NCBI GenBank assembly: GCA_964501265.1
Contig: CAZCSK010000018.1
Coordinates: forward strand, 1 to 43,188
Length of the DNA stretch: 43,188 bases
From: CAZCSK01 sp964501265
Lineage (GTDB): Bacteria > Actinomycetota > CADDZG01 > JAHWKV01
Reading direction: 5' to 3'
The position numbers were made by a program, and so were the translations under genes. The notes under the pieces are model-generated. The model did not search any database, was not told the origin of the DNA, and saw only the letters and a list, made by a program, of their open reading frames with translations. Below are positions 5,584 to 14,531 of the stretch, piece by piece. Position 1 is the stretch's first letter. Every line of letters begins with the position of its first letter.

Positions 5584-8532
5584 ATGAAAACCGTCGCAGC
5601 AAGTCACCGGGTTGGACAGCAACTTGGCGGCTATACCGTTGTCCGCAAAGAGCCTCTCAAGCATCTCGACGGAACCTACTACGACCTCACTCACGAGAAA
5701 ACCGGGGCCTGTCACATTCACATCGCGGTTCCGGATGACAACAATACGTTCGTAGTACTCCTTCCTACCGTTCCGAAAGACTCAACCGGTGTTGCTCACA
5801 TCTTGGAGCACGTGGCCCTCAGCGGATCGGAAAAGTTCAACTTGAGGGACCCGTTTTTCTCCATGGTCCCGCGGTCGCTAAAGACGTTCATGAACGCGAT
5901 GACCTCGAGCGCTTCTACGTTCTATCCATTCTCCACGCGCAACACCAAGGACTTCTTCAATCTCTTGTCCGTATATCTTGACGCGGTGTTTTTCCCTCGG
6001 ATCGACGAGGAAGCCTTCAAGCAAGAGGGACATCGTCTCGAATTCGAAGTCCCGGACGATCCTGATTCCGGCCTTCGCTTCAAGGGAGTGGTTTTCAATG
6101 AAATGAAGGGAGCCATGGCCTCCGCAGGCTCAATCATGGGGAAGGCTATCGGTCAAGCGCTTTTTCCAGGCTTGACCTACGAGAACAACTCCGGAGGCGA
6201 TCCTCAGGCAATTCCCGATCTCACTTGGGAGCAACTTAAGAACTTCCATGCCAAGCACTATCAGCCCAGCAACGCATATTTCTACACGTACGGGAATCTT
6301 CCACTGGAATCGATTCTCGAGGAGATCGAAAAAAGGGCGCTGTCTAGGTTCGAAAGGTCCAACGTGGAGGTCGACATCCCCGATGTGGGACGTTTCGATT
6401 CTCCGAAAGAATTCCGGGCCGTTTACCCTCTTTCGAAGAAAGAGGATCCGAGCAAGAAGAGTCAGGTCCTGATCGCATGGGTAACAGCCCATATCGGCGA
6501 CTCCTTGGAGGTCTTGTCTCTCCAAGTTCTCAGTCACGTCCTATTAAGCAATGCATCATCCCCACTTCGCAATGCCTTGATCACCTCAGGACTTGGAGAT
6601 GCGCTAGCTGATGGAACCGGCTTCTCGAAGGGCACTCGGGAGGCAGTCTTCGGCGCTGGCTTGAAAGGAATCGATCCGGAGGACGCGAGCAAGGTCGAAC
6701 AGATCGTCTTGGAAACCCTGCAAAAGCTGGTCGATGAGGGCTTGGATCAAGAGCAAGTGGATGCCGCCATCCATCAGCTTGAAATCTCGGACCGAGAAGT
6801 CTCCAATGCGGGCTGGCCCTATTCTCTGCGAACCTTCTCCGCCATTTCGGGCGCCTATGTTTTTGGAGGGGATCCTTACAACTCGCTTCAGTTCGACAAG
6901 GACATTGCTCGTCTTCAATCCGAACGCGAGTCGGGCCGATATTTTGAGAATCTCATTCTCAAGTACTTCTTGAACAACAATCACCGAGCGCGAATCCTGC
7001 TGACGCCCGATCAGGACAAGGACGAACGGGACAAGCAAACCGAATTGGAGCGGCTGGCTCGGATCGAGAAGACTTTGACCGATGAGGACAAGAAAAGGAT
7101 AGTCGCTCAAGCGGACTCCTTGAAGCAAAGGCAAGAGAGAAAGCAAGACCTCTCGGTGCTGCCCACGCTGGAGCTGACCGACGTGCCGATGGACTTCGAG
7201 GACGTTACCCACACGATCGAACAGCTTGGCGGGGCCACAGTTGGCTGGTTTCCTCAGCCCACAAACGGCCTCACTTACGTGAACTTGGCGGCAGACTTCA
7301 GCGGGCTCGATGAAAGTCTCAAAGACCTACTCCCGTTGTTTTCTTTCTCTTTGACTCACGTGGGCGCGGGTGCGGACGATTACATGAAAGTTGCAAAACG
7401 CATGGCCTCGTTTACGGGCGGGATAGGTGCCCACCCGGGTGTAAGAGCGATCGCCGGAGAACACGAGGCATTCAACTCCATATTGTCGATCGGCGGGAAG
7501 GCCCTCTCGAGGAATCACGCTCCCTTCCTGGACCTATTGAAGGACATCATTTCGGACGCGAAGTTCGATTCGACGAGGTTGAGGGAACTAATCGCCCAGC
7601 AGAAAGCTCAACGGGAGGGAAGCATCGCTCAGGCGGGGATGAACTACGCGATGCTGATGGCAGCTTCTAAGCTCAAGCCCGTCTCAAGGGTTCAAGAGAG
7701 GCTTTCAGGGATCAATCAGATATTCCTCATGCGCGAGCTTGGGCTACTAGCCACGGAAGATCTCGACCCGCTGATTGCCGATTTCGACTCGATCCGAGAG
7801 CAGGTCTTCAAGGCGGGCAACCTTAGAATCTGCGTAACCAGCGAGGAGAAGAGCTTTCCTGAGATCAGGTCTCTGCTCGAAGACGTCCTGGGAGCCCTTG
7901 ATCAGTCACCGGCACCGCAAGCCAAGACTCAAACTCCCGATCTCACGGTCAAACACGAAGCTCGAACCACGCCGACCCCGGTTAACTACAACGTCAAAGT
8001 CCACACCGCAGTTAGCTTCACCCATCCCGATGCCCCGGCCCTCAAGGTGTTAGGACATTGGATGAAATCGACCTATCTCCACAGAGAAATTCGTGAAAAG
8101 GGTGGTGCGTACGGGTCGAATTCTTCTTTGAGCTCTGAGACGGGACTCTTTGCCTTCTCGTCATATCGTGATCCACATATCGCTAGGACATTTGGGACGT
8201 TCGAAGCCGCGGCCCAAGATGCACAGGCAGGAACCGTCGACCCCGAAGACCTAAAGGAGGCCATCCTTACTTCTTGCGGTGAGATCGATCCGCTGGAATC
8301 CCCCGACACAAAGGGCCGGCGGCGATTCTCCGACGACCATGCCGGCTACACTATCGGGCTCAAATCCAAGTTCAAGCAAGGCATCCTCGAGGTAACGGGG
8401 GCGGATATCCAGCGCGTAGCCGAGACTTACCTCAATAGGGACGGATCGGTCCTCGCCGTTGTCGGAAATCCCGAGCAGATAGACGCAGCCAACAAACAAA
8501 TGAAGGGGATCTTCGAGGTATCCGCGATCTAA
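5584..8532 (+). CDS. M16C insulinase-family metalloprotease (PreP/Cym1-like)
   Basis: Large cytosolic-type zinc peptidase of 982 aa, the normal length for the presequence-protease branch, which degrades short peptides inside a closed chamber of two M16 halves. The inverted zinc motif HxxEH is at residues 72-76 (HILEH), and the second glutamate ligand probably lies in the FNEMKGAM segment near residue 170. A coiled linker rich in Lys, Glu and Arg around residues 475-520 joins the two halves. The C-terminal half has the RxxGGAYGxxS segment that contacts substrate. No signal peptide is seen. It stands alone with its own promoter and SD, and its stop faces the minus-strand array. Confidence 0.93.
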   Translation: MKTVAASHRVGQQLGGYTVVRKEPLKHLDGTYYDLTHEKTGACHIHIAVPDDNNTFVVLLPTVPKDSTGVAHILEHVALSGSEKFNLRDPFFSMVPRSLKTFMNAMTSSASTFYPFSTRNTKDFFNLLSVYLDAVFFPRIDEEAFKQEGHRLEFEVPDDPDSGLRFKGVVFNEMKGAMASAGSIMGKAIGQALFPGLTYENNSGGDPQAIPDLTWEQLKNFHAKHYQPSNAYFYTYGNLPLESILEEIEKRALSRFERSNVEVDIPDVGRFDSPKEFRAVYPLSKKEDPSKKSQVLIAWVTAHIGDSLEVLSLQVLSHVLLSNASSPLRNALITSGLGDALADGTGFSKGTREAVFGAGLKGIDPEDASKVEQIVLETLQKLVDEGLDQEQVDAAIHQLEISDREVSNAGWPYSLRTFSAISGAYVFGGDPYNSLQFDKDIARLQSERESGRYFENLILKYFLNNNHRARILLTPDQDKDERDKQTELERLARIEKTLTDEDKKRIVAQADSLKQRQERKQDLSVLPTLELTDVPMDFEDVTHTIEQLGGATVGWFPQPTNGLTYVNLAADFSGLDESLKDLLPLFSFSLTHVGAGADDYMKVAKRMASFTGGIGAHPGVRAIAGEHEAFNSILSIGGKALSRNHAPFLDLLKDIISDAKFDSTRLRELIAQQKAQREGSIAQAGMNYAMLMAASKLKPVSRVQERLSGINQIFLMRELGLLATEDLDPLIADFDSIREQVFKAGNLRICVTSEEKSFPEIRSLLEDVLGALDQSPAPQAKTQTPDLTVKHEARTTPTPVNYNVKVHTAVSFTHPDAPALKVLGHWMKSTYLHREIREKGGAYGSNSSLSSETGLFAFSSYRDPHIARTFGTFEAAAQDAQAGTVDPEDLKEAILTSCGEIDPLESPDTKGRRRFSDDHAGYTIGLKSKFKQGILEVTGADIQRVAETYLNRDGSVLAVVGNPEQIDAANKQMKGIFEVSAI

Positions 8533-8584
8533 AGGACATGTTCTGTTCTCTTTGCCGACAGCCTTCTAGTGGAGGTGATCCGAT
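8533..8584. other. Convergent gap between the metalloprotease and the array
   Basis: About 50 bp separate the stop of the plus-strand protease from the stop of the last, decayed minus-strand array member. I see no strong hairpin with a T run for either direction, so how the long minus-strand transcript ends is unclear. Confidence 0.5.
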
Positions 8585-9129
8585 TTAAGTGGGCCCCTGG
8601 CAGGGAGCTCCCGCGACCTTGAGATCGCCGTCTCCCTCTGGCCACTCGACTGCTCTGAAGCGTCGTCCCTCGTTCCCTAGTCGATAACACCCGCGGCTTC
8701 CGCCCGGCTCCGGGCCCGTCGCATCCCACCAGATCGCAATAGCGTCTTTGATCCAGGAATTAGTTGTCCGGCGTGAAATAGGCCGCTGGCGTGTAGGGAT
8801 TCGGTGACGCCCTTTGAGGTTGCGCCTCCGTTGGCACCCCCCCAATAGGAAACACAAGGTGGAGATTGCGAATCTTCGATTTGTCTCGGAGGGTTACCGA
8901 CGCACCCTCACCGGCACCGCTTCCGAACCGGCTTGATTGATCGCTGGGTGCATCAGTGATCTGCTCCACGGCTTGAGGCGCGAACTCTGCAACGTTGGGG
9001 TGGCGGTGGCTTTGTGACCAGCGCGACTAAGGCGAGGATGACAATGAGTGCGGCGAGGGCGAGCCCGTTGACCAACGCTCCTGAGCGATTGCGGAGACTT
9101 ACGGCGCGGTGGCGAATGTCTACCTGCAT
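8585..9129 (-). pseudogene. Internally deleted, frameshifted LivK-like paralogue (array tail)
   Basis: The start ATG at 9129 overlaps the stop of the upstream gene by 10 bp, as elsewhere in the array. The basic N-terminus and membrane anchor are intact, then the frame shifts in the proline run (13 nt between Lys and Asn instead of 15). The linker continues (APSDQSSRFGSGAGEGAS), shifts again into GNPPRQIEDSQSPPC and NGGATSKGVT, and then jumps near 8803 to the C-terminal region (PNPYTPAAYFTPDN, KDAIAIWWDATGPE, ending CQGPT). About 400 central residues, the whole ligand-binding core, are missing. The divergent C-terminus shows it came from a subtype other than the five intact copies. Confidence 0.87.
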
Positions 9130-10715
9130 GGCTGGTTTTGATCGAAGAAGGGTTGGTCATCGGCGGGCCATTGGCCTGGCCCGTATCGCGCCCCAACGCC
9201 CACATAACACCAGGCACCCCAAGAAGGGCTGCCGGCATTATGACGGCTGGGTGGTTCCGCCAAATCATTCCACCAGACCATTGCGAGGTCACGGAAAAAG
9301 CTGTGGTCGCCGGATCGAATACCCACGCAGGCCTGGTAATAAGGAGGTCCTGCACACCCGGGATTAGGAAATTTCGTTTTCAAAAGTCCGTCCCGAAACG
9401 AATAGGGAGTGAGGTTGGGACCTGCCATTTGGATGCCTGAAGCGAGGAAGAGAAAACTAAGGTAGTCCCTGATAGGGAGTGAGTCATTCCCTGGATCTCG
9501 ATATTCTGGATCCGCTTCTCTCGCGGCCCAATACCACGGCCGATCCTCCAGCCCGTTGACTTTGTTCTTAGTACCAAGCCCAAAAAAATGGGTCCGCTGA
9601 TCCGCGGCAATCGAACTCACGTAGGGATCATCCTGATCGGGCGTAAGAATCCACTCAGGTTGGTAGCCGCCGCCCGAAGCCCAACTCGCGGCGCTGTGAA
9701 GGTCACAAAAGCAAATCACCGAAGTGACCCCGTCAGCCTTTAGCGTTGCGATCATGGAATCCCCTGGGGGATATTCGACGACTGTTCGCGGTTTCGAGCC
9801 GCATTGGTCGAGGCCTTGGATGAGTTCCGTCACATCTGCCTTGCCCCCCCCAGCCTCCTTCTCAAGAAGAATTCCGAAGACTCTGCGAGAGTTCAGGACT
9901 TCCGCCCCCCCATGCGAAGCAGTCTTTCCGGCCAGCGTCTTACAGATCCACTCAGCTTGATTCTTCTGGAACTTATCCAAGGTAAACATGTGCCACTGAA
10001 ATGGATCGTGAGGTCCATAATCCTTTCCTTCCGTACGCCAGCTTGATTGCGTATCGACGCTGAGGATCTTTCGTCGAGCAAGCTCGTCATAGTAAGGGCC
10101 GCTTGCATTGCCTTGGTCGAGATATCTAAGAGATGCGAAAGCCTGGTATTCCTCATCAACCTTGGCCGCCTGAGCGCGCTGTTGTACAGGGGATGGATTA
10201 TTGTTGGTGGGTGAACGAACCAACTGAAGCTTCCGGCCATAGAACTCGAAGCGCCCGTTAAAGAATGCCGCGAACCTTGTTTGCTCTTCCACGGGTATTG
10301 CCCTTGAGCCGTAAACAGCAACGCGAATAGTGTCCGGTGTAACGCCCTTCCATGTCGCCCCTCCATTGTTGCCCTCCCATTGGGCAACGCAGGGCGGAGA
10401 CTGTGGGTCTTCAATCTGCCTAGGTGGGTTGCCCACACACCGATGAACCCTCGCCGCCGTGCTGATCGTTCTTTGTCCGCCCGATGGAAGATCTGCAGTT
10501 CCTGAGGCACCCTCTCCCGCACCGCTTCCGAACCGGCTCGATTGATTGCTGGGCGCGTCAACAATTTGTTCCACTGCCTGAGGTGCGAACTCCGCGACGT
10601 TCGGTGGAGGCGGTGGCTTGGTGACAAGTGCGACCAGCGCAAGGATTGCGATCAGTACGCCAAGCGCTAGGCCATTGAAGAGTGCACCGGATCGGTGCCG
10701 AGAAGTTATCTGCAT
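9120..10715 (-). CDS. Membrane-anchored LivK-like binding protein, subtype B (copy 5)
   Basis: Type 1 periplasmic-binding-protein-like protein of 531 aa. It has a short basic N-terminus, one hydrophobic anchor (about residues 11-31), Val-Thr-Lys and five prolines, a low-complexity linker, the family signature CVGNPPRQIEDPQSPPC, then the NGGATWKGVT and FFNGRFEFYGRKLQLV strands of a Leu/Ile/Val-binding (Peripla_BP_6-like) fold. There is no lipobox, so anchoring is by the uncleaved helix. The ATG at 10715 overlaps the upstream stop by 10 bp. An in-frame extension to 10757 is antisense to nothing but lies inside the upstream gene and is unlikely. Closest relative here is the gene at 14522. Its 3' end is duplicated almost perfectly at 1051-1700. 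Confidence 0.88.
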   Translation of the reverse strand: MQITSRHRSGALFNGLALGVLIAILALVALVTKPPPPPNVAEFAPQAVEQIVDAPSNQSSRFGSGAGEGASGTADLPSGGQRTISTAARVHRCVGNPPRQIEDPQSPPCVAQWEGNNGGATWKGVTPDTIRVAVYGSRAIPVEEQTRFAAFFNGRFEFYGRKLQLVRSPTNNNPSPVQQRAQAAKVDEEYQAFASLRYLDQGNASGPYYDELARRKILSVDTQSSWRTEGKDYGPHDPFQWHMFTLDKFQKNQAEWICKTLAGKTASHGGAEVLNSRRVFGILLEKEAGGGKADVTELIQGLDQCGSKPRTVVEYPPGDSMIATLKADGVTSVICFCDLHSAASWASGGGYQPEWILTPDQDDPYVSSIAADQRTHFFGLGTKNKVNGLEDRPWYWAAREADPEYRDPGNDSLPIRDYLSFLFLASGIQMAGPNLTPYSFRDGLLKTKFPNPGCAGPPYYQACVGIRSGDHSFFRDLAMVWWNDLAEPPSRHNAGSPSWGAWCYVGVGARYGPGQWPADDQPFFDQNQPCR

Positions 10716-12388
10716 GGTTTCGTCAGATCGAAGAAGGGCTGGTCTCCCGCAGGCCAACGCCCGCGAGAGTACCGCTCACCCTGCCGGATGTAACAGAAAG
10801 TGCCGAGGCCCTGCCCGTCCGGGTCTGTCGGGGTATAACTCTCATCTGACTCGGACCACCAGATCATCGCCAGATCCGAAACCATGGTGCGATCTCCTGC
10901 CTTGAAGCCGACGCACGCCTGGTAGTAAGGAGGCGCCCCGCAGTCAGGATTGGGAAACCGAGTTTTTAGAAGGCCTTCTTCAAAACTTTTCGGGGTGAGC
11001 CGGGGGCCCGCTGTCTGGATACCGGAAGCGATCACAAGCAACTGACGGTAGATCATTTGATGAAGGCACTCGAATTCGCACACGCCCGCGGCGTAACCGT
11101 TATCGGCTCGGCCGGGCTCCACTTCCCGGGCCGCCCAGTAGAACGGTTGATCGGGAAGACGCTGGGTCTTGTTGAGTCCGGTGACTCCAAACAGATGTGC
11201 CGACTGGGCCTTCGACCAAAGACCGCCCACACGCGGCCACCAGTCGGTGGCCTGCCCACTCCCACCGGTTATGAACCACTCAGGAAAGTATTGCTCCTGG
11301 TCTGCCATGTGGAGCATCTGATAATGCGCCGACCAGTTGCAAACACAGGCAACTGTAGTTACGCCTTCAGATTTCATGCGACGGATCTCGACGTCGCCCC
11401 CCGTACTATCCTTATATTCAGTGATTAGAGGCTTTGCGCCGCAGCCAGAAAGGCCATCCTTAAGGGGTGATTCGTCGGGCCTGGCTGTGTACCCGGAACT
11501 GACGACAATGCCGAACTTGCGGGTGGAGCTTTGACCTTCGGGCCCTCCATAAGCCGCTCGGCGGCCGACCAATACTTTGCAGGCGAACTCGGCGGCGTTT
11601 TCGAGTCGTTCGTCCAAAGACGGACCGTATCCCCATTGGTAGGGCGCTTTATTACTGTAGCTCTGTTGCTCTGATCGGTAGCTAGGGGAACTATCCACAC
11701 TCACTATTCCGCGTCGAGCGAGCTCATCGTAGTAGGGAGAGGCTTCCGCGTTACGGTCCTGTAGCGTTTCCTCGTCGGGAGAAAGAGAAGCGAAGACGTC
11801 CAGCTCCTCGTCTACTCGAGCAGCAGTTGTTCGCCAATCAGTTGCTGCAGATCCGCTGCCTACGACTTCCTTTGCAGGCATGATCCGTATCTTGCGGCCA
11901 TAGAACTCAAATCGGCGGTTGAAGAACTCAGCGTACAGCTCAGCCGCTGGTATGTTTTGGTTAAACTCGAAACCTGGGTCATCTAGGACCGCCACGCGAA
12001 TCTCATCGGAAGAGACTCCCTTGGATGTGGCACCACCGTTTTTTCCTTCCCAATAAGGAACGCAAGGAGGTGACTGCGGATCCTCGATTTGGCGGGGAGG
12101 GTTGCCGACACATCTGCGAACTCTCGCGACATCAATCGTTCTCTGGTTCCCCGATGATGGCAGGTCCGCTGATCCGGATGTTCCCTCCCCCGCGCCGGTG
12201 CCGAAGCGACTCGACTGGTTGCTCGGTGCGTCGGTTATCTGCTCCACGGCCTGAGGCGCGAACTCTGCGACGTTAGGCGGGGGTGGAGGCTTTGTGACGA
12301 GCGCCACCAGGGCCAGGATTGCGATGAGTACGGCAAGTGCGACGCCGTTCACTAGCCCACCGGCGCGGCGGCGAATACCTACCTGCAC
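10706..12388 (-). CDS. Membrane-anchored LivK-like binding protein, subtype A (copy 4)
   Basis: 560 aa with the array architecture: MQVGIRRR, membrane anchor at about residues 12-32, five prolines, linker, CVGNPPRQIEDPQSPPC near residue 90, then a type 1 binding-protein fold with FFNRRFEFYGRKIRIMPAK and a paired-domain C-terminus ending DLTKPCR. It is very like the gene at 16138 (shared EELDVFASLSPDE, SLDERLENAAEFAC, GGSGQATDWWPRVGG), and unlike its immediate neighbours in the central ligand-binding half. Both ends overlap the adjacent genes by 10 bp. Predicted to present a ligand to the LivHM/LivFG-like permease encoded upstream in the same run of genes, but the ligand is unknown. Confidence 0.88.
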   Translation of the reverse strand: MQVGIRRRAGGLVNGVALAVLIAILALVALVTKPPPPPNVAEFAPQAVEQITDAPSNQSSRFGTGAGEGTSGSADLPSSGNQRTIDVARVRRCVGNPPRQIEDPQSPPCVPYWEGKNGGATSKGVSSDEIRVAVLDDPGFEFNQNIPAAELYAEFFNRRFEFYGRKIRIMPAKEVVGSGSAATDWRTTAARVDEELDVFASLSPDEETLQDRNAEASPYYDELARRGIVSVDSSPSYRSEQQSYSNKAPYQWGYGPSLDERLENAAEFACKVLVGRRAAYGGPEGQSSTRKFGIVVSSGYTARPDESPLKDGLSGCGAKPLITEYKDSTGGDVEIRRMKSEGVTTVACVCNWSAHYQMLHMADQEQYFPEWFITGGSGQATDWWPRVGGLWSKAQSAHLFGVTGLNKTQRLPDQPFYWAAREVEPGRADNGYAAGVCEFECLHQMIYRQLLVIASGIQTAGPRLTPKSFEEGLLKTRFPNPDCGAPPYYQACVGFKAGDRTMVSDLAMIWWSESDESYTPTDPDGQGLGTFCYIRQGERYSRGRWPAGDQPFFDLTKPCR

Positions 12389-12849
12389 GGCTGGCTCCTG
12401 TCGAATAACTTTGCGTCAGCGTCGCGTGGAAACGCGCCGGGCTTAAATCGGGCGCCTCTATCCACATAGCACCAAGAACCCGCTCCGAATTCGTCTCGCG
12501 ACTCCAGACTCGGGTCGAACCACCGGATCGCGTAATCCTTGGCCCAGGTATAGTCGCCGGCGGCGAAACCTATTGCCTGTTGCCAATAAGGCGCAGTTCC
12601 CGAGTTAGGGTTCGGGAACTGCATCTTCTGAAGGGCCTGCTCAAACGTCTTCGCAGTCAGATTTGGCCCGGCTCCCTGAATGCCGGAAGCAATCACGAGA
12701 AGAGATCGATAGATCGGAGCGAACTCTGCGACGTTGGGTGGGGGTGGTGGCTTGGTAACGAGAGCAACCAAGGCCAGGATAGCGATCAGCGCGACGAGGG
12801 CGATACCGTTGAACAGCGAGGCAGAGCGATTCCGAACGTTTATTTGCAT
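12379..12849 (-). CDS. Mini LivK-like protein with an in-frame internal deletion
   Basis: 156 aa. The first 45 or so residues are the standard basic start, anchor, proline run and NVAEFAP. The chain then passes directly, in frame, to IYRSLLVIASGIQ, which in full-length copies lies about 380 residues later, and continues to the usual C-terminus (SWCYVDRGARF ... DRSQPCR). The whole ligand-binding core is gone, but the frame, start/stop overlaps and cysteines are kept. The C-terminal sequence (WFDPSLESRDEF) differs from subtypes A-C, so its parent was a fourth subtype. It may be a functional mini-protein or simply a tolerated deletion that preserves translational coupling. Confidence 0.75.
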   Translation of the reverse strand: MQINVRNRSASLFNGIALVALIAILALVALVTKPPPPPNVAEFAPIYRSLLVIASGIQGAGPNLTAKTFEQALQKMQFPNPNSGTAPYWQQAIGFAAGDYTWAKDYAIRWFDPSLESRDEFGAGSWCYVDRGARFKPGAFPRDADAKLFDRSQPCR

Positions 12850-14531
12850 GGCTGTGTCCGATCAAAGAGAGCGGGCTGACCGCCCGGCCACCTGCCACTT
12901 GACCAGCGAGTCCCCATCTCCAGGTAGCAGTGAGTTCCTCGGTTCGTGGCAACGTAAGACTCACCAGCTTCGTCCCACCACGTCACGGACGCACCCGAGA
13001 CCATGGCGTGGTCAGACGGGTTAAATCCGACGCAACCTTGATAAAACGGATGAGCACCGCAGCCCGGGTTCGAGAAGCTCGTGCGCATAAGGGCAGCTTC
13101 AAACGCTTGTGGCGTGATCTTTGGGCCAGCCATCTGGATTCCACTAGCAAGCAACAGCAGTTGCTTGTACCTCTTGTTCATATCCCAGTGTCCGAGACCT
13201 TGAATGTTCGCTATCAAGTCGCTCTCTCGGGTCTCTGGTCTGACCTCTCTTACTGCCCACCACCACGGTTCACTGTCAAGTCGATTGACTTTGTTAGCTC
13301 CAGTGAGACCGAATAAGTGAGCACGTTGACTCTGATGATTTGGGAACAGGGCATAGGAAGCGGGCCAGTGGTCGCCATCTGGGCCGCTAATCCCACCCAT
13401 AATCCATTCAGGCTGATAGTCAGGCTCGTTAGCATCAGCAGCATCTCCCATATAGTTGCCCATCGTCTTATCGCAAACGCAAAGGATTGATGTGACTCCA
13501 TCTGACTTCATCTGTGCTAGCGCGCTTTCTGTGTCCTGCGCAGGATTGAAAACAAGGGCAGGCGTTACCCCACATCTTTCTAGGTTTGTCGTGAGAGGAC
13601 CCAAATCAGCTCTCTCAGTCTCGGAAGCGCTTGTGAGGATCGCGAATTTTCGATCGCGAAGCTGAACCTGGGGTCCACCGAATGCCGCTGGTCGCCTGGC
13701 TAGCCCCTTGCACGTCCACTCGGCAAGATCCTGGAGAATGGCGTCGCTGGTCGGAAGGAAGTTCCACTGGTAGGGGCGATGATGTCCGAGGTCTTTATCT
13801 TCTGAACGGAAAGTAGTCGCGTATTCGACTGAAATTAGACGACGCTTGGCCAGCTCATCGTAAAATATGCCCACATCAGAAGCGTTGCAGTAGTTCTCCC
13901 AGTCGAGCGATGCGAAAGCCCGCAACTCCTCGTCAACCGCCACGGCGCGGGCTACCTGCGTCGCAGGGCTGCGCTCTTCACATCCCTTAGTCGGAGTCTC
14001 GACGAGTTTCAACTTGCGGCCGTACAACTCGAATCTAGAATTGAAGAATTCTTCGAAGAGGCTAAAGGAAAGTTGGTCCTGCTCCGGACGGGAGATCCTG
14101 CTATCTCCATCCGCGTATGAGGACGAAGGTATTGCGACACGGATCTCATCCCTCGTCACCCCCTTATATGTGGCCCCGCCGTTGTTCCCTTGAAAGTAAG
14201 GGACGCACGGAGGAGACTGAGGGTCTTCTATCTGGCGTGGGGGGCTTCCCACGCAGCGACGAACCCGGGCCACGTCGACGGGGCCTTGTCCCGCGGAGGA
14301 TCGTTGATCTGCTGTTCCTGAAGCTCCCTCTCCCGCGCCGGAACCGAACCGGCTCGACTGGTTGCTTGGTGCGTCAACGATTTGTTCCACCGCCTGAGGC
14401 GCGAACTCTGCGACGTTAGGGGGGGGTGGAGGCTTTGTGACGAGCGCCACTAGGGCCAGGATTGCGATGAGTACGGCAAGTGCGGCAGCGTTCACTATGC
14501 CACCGGCGCGGTGGCGAATACTTACCTGCAT
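12840..14531 (-). CDS. Membrane-anchored LivK-like binding protein, subtype C (copy 3)
   Basis: 563 aa with the family plan: MQVSIRHR, anchor at about residues 12-32, PPPPPN, linker, CVGSPPRQIEDPQSPPC and NGGATYKGVTRDEIRVAI, then FFNSRFELYGRKLKLVE. The central half is distinct from subtypes A and B and shares the ANKVNRL ... EPWWWAVRE segment with the opposite-strand copy at 33373-35130, which defines subtype C. It ends DRTQPCK, so the usual Pro-Cys-Arg is Pro-Cys-Lys here and the overlap with the next ATG is kept. No lipobox. Expected at the outer face of the membrane. The ligand is unknown. Confidence 0.88.
   Translation of the reverse strand: MQVSIRHRAGGIVNAAALAVLIAILALVALVTKPPPPPNVAEFAPQAVEQIVDAPSNQSSRFGSGAGEGASGTADQRSSAGQGPVDVARVRRCVGSPPRQIEDPQSPPCVPYFQGNNGGATYKGVTRDEIRVAIPSSSYADGDSRISRPEQDQLSFSLFEEFFNSRFELYGRKLKLVETPTKGCEERSPATQVARAVAVDEELRAFASLDWENYCNASDVGIFYDELAKRRLISVEYATTFRSEDKDLGHHRPYQWNFLPTSDAILQDLAEWTCKGLARRPAAFGGPQVQLRDRKFAILTSASETERADLGPLTTNLERCGVTPALVFNPAQDTESALAQMKSDGVTSILCVCDKTMGNYMGDAADANEPDYQPEWIMGGISGPDGDHWPASYALFPNHQSQRAHLFGLTGANKVNRLDSEPWWWAVREVRPETRESDLIANIQGLGHWDMNKRYKQLLLLASGIQMAGPKITPQAFEAALMRTSFSNPGCGAHPFYQGCVGFNPSDHAMVSGASVTWWDEAGESYVATNRGTHCYLEMGTRWSSGRWPGGQPALFDRTQPCK

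Noticed and set aside
9138..9440. 100-aa plus-strand protein found identically at 1068-1370
   Set aside because: Its identity simply follows from the DNA duplication of the minus-strand binding-protein gene. Nothing supports plus-strand coding.
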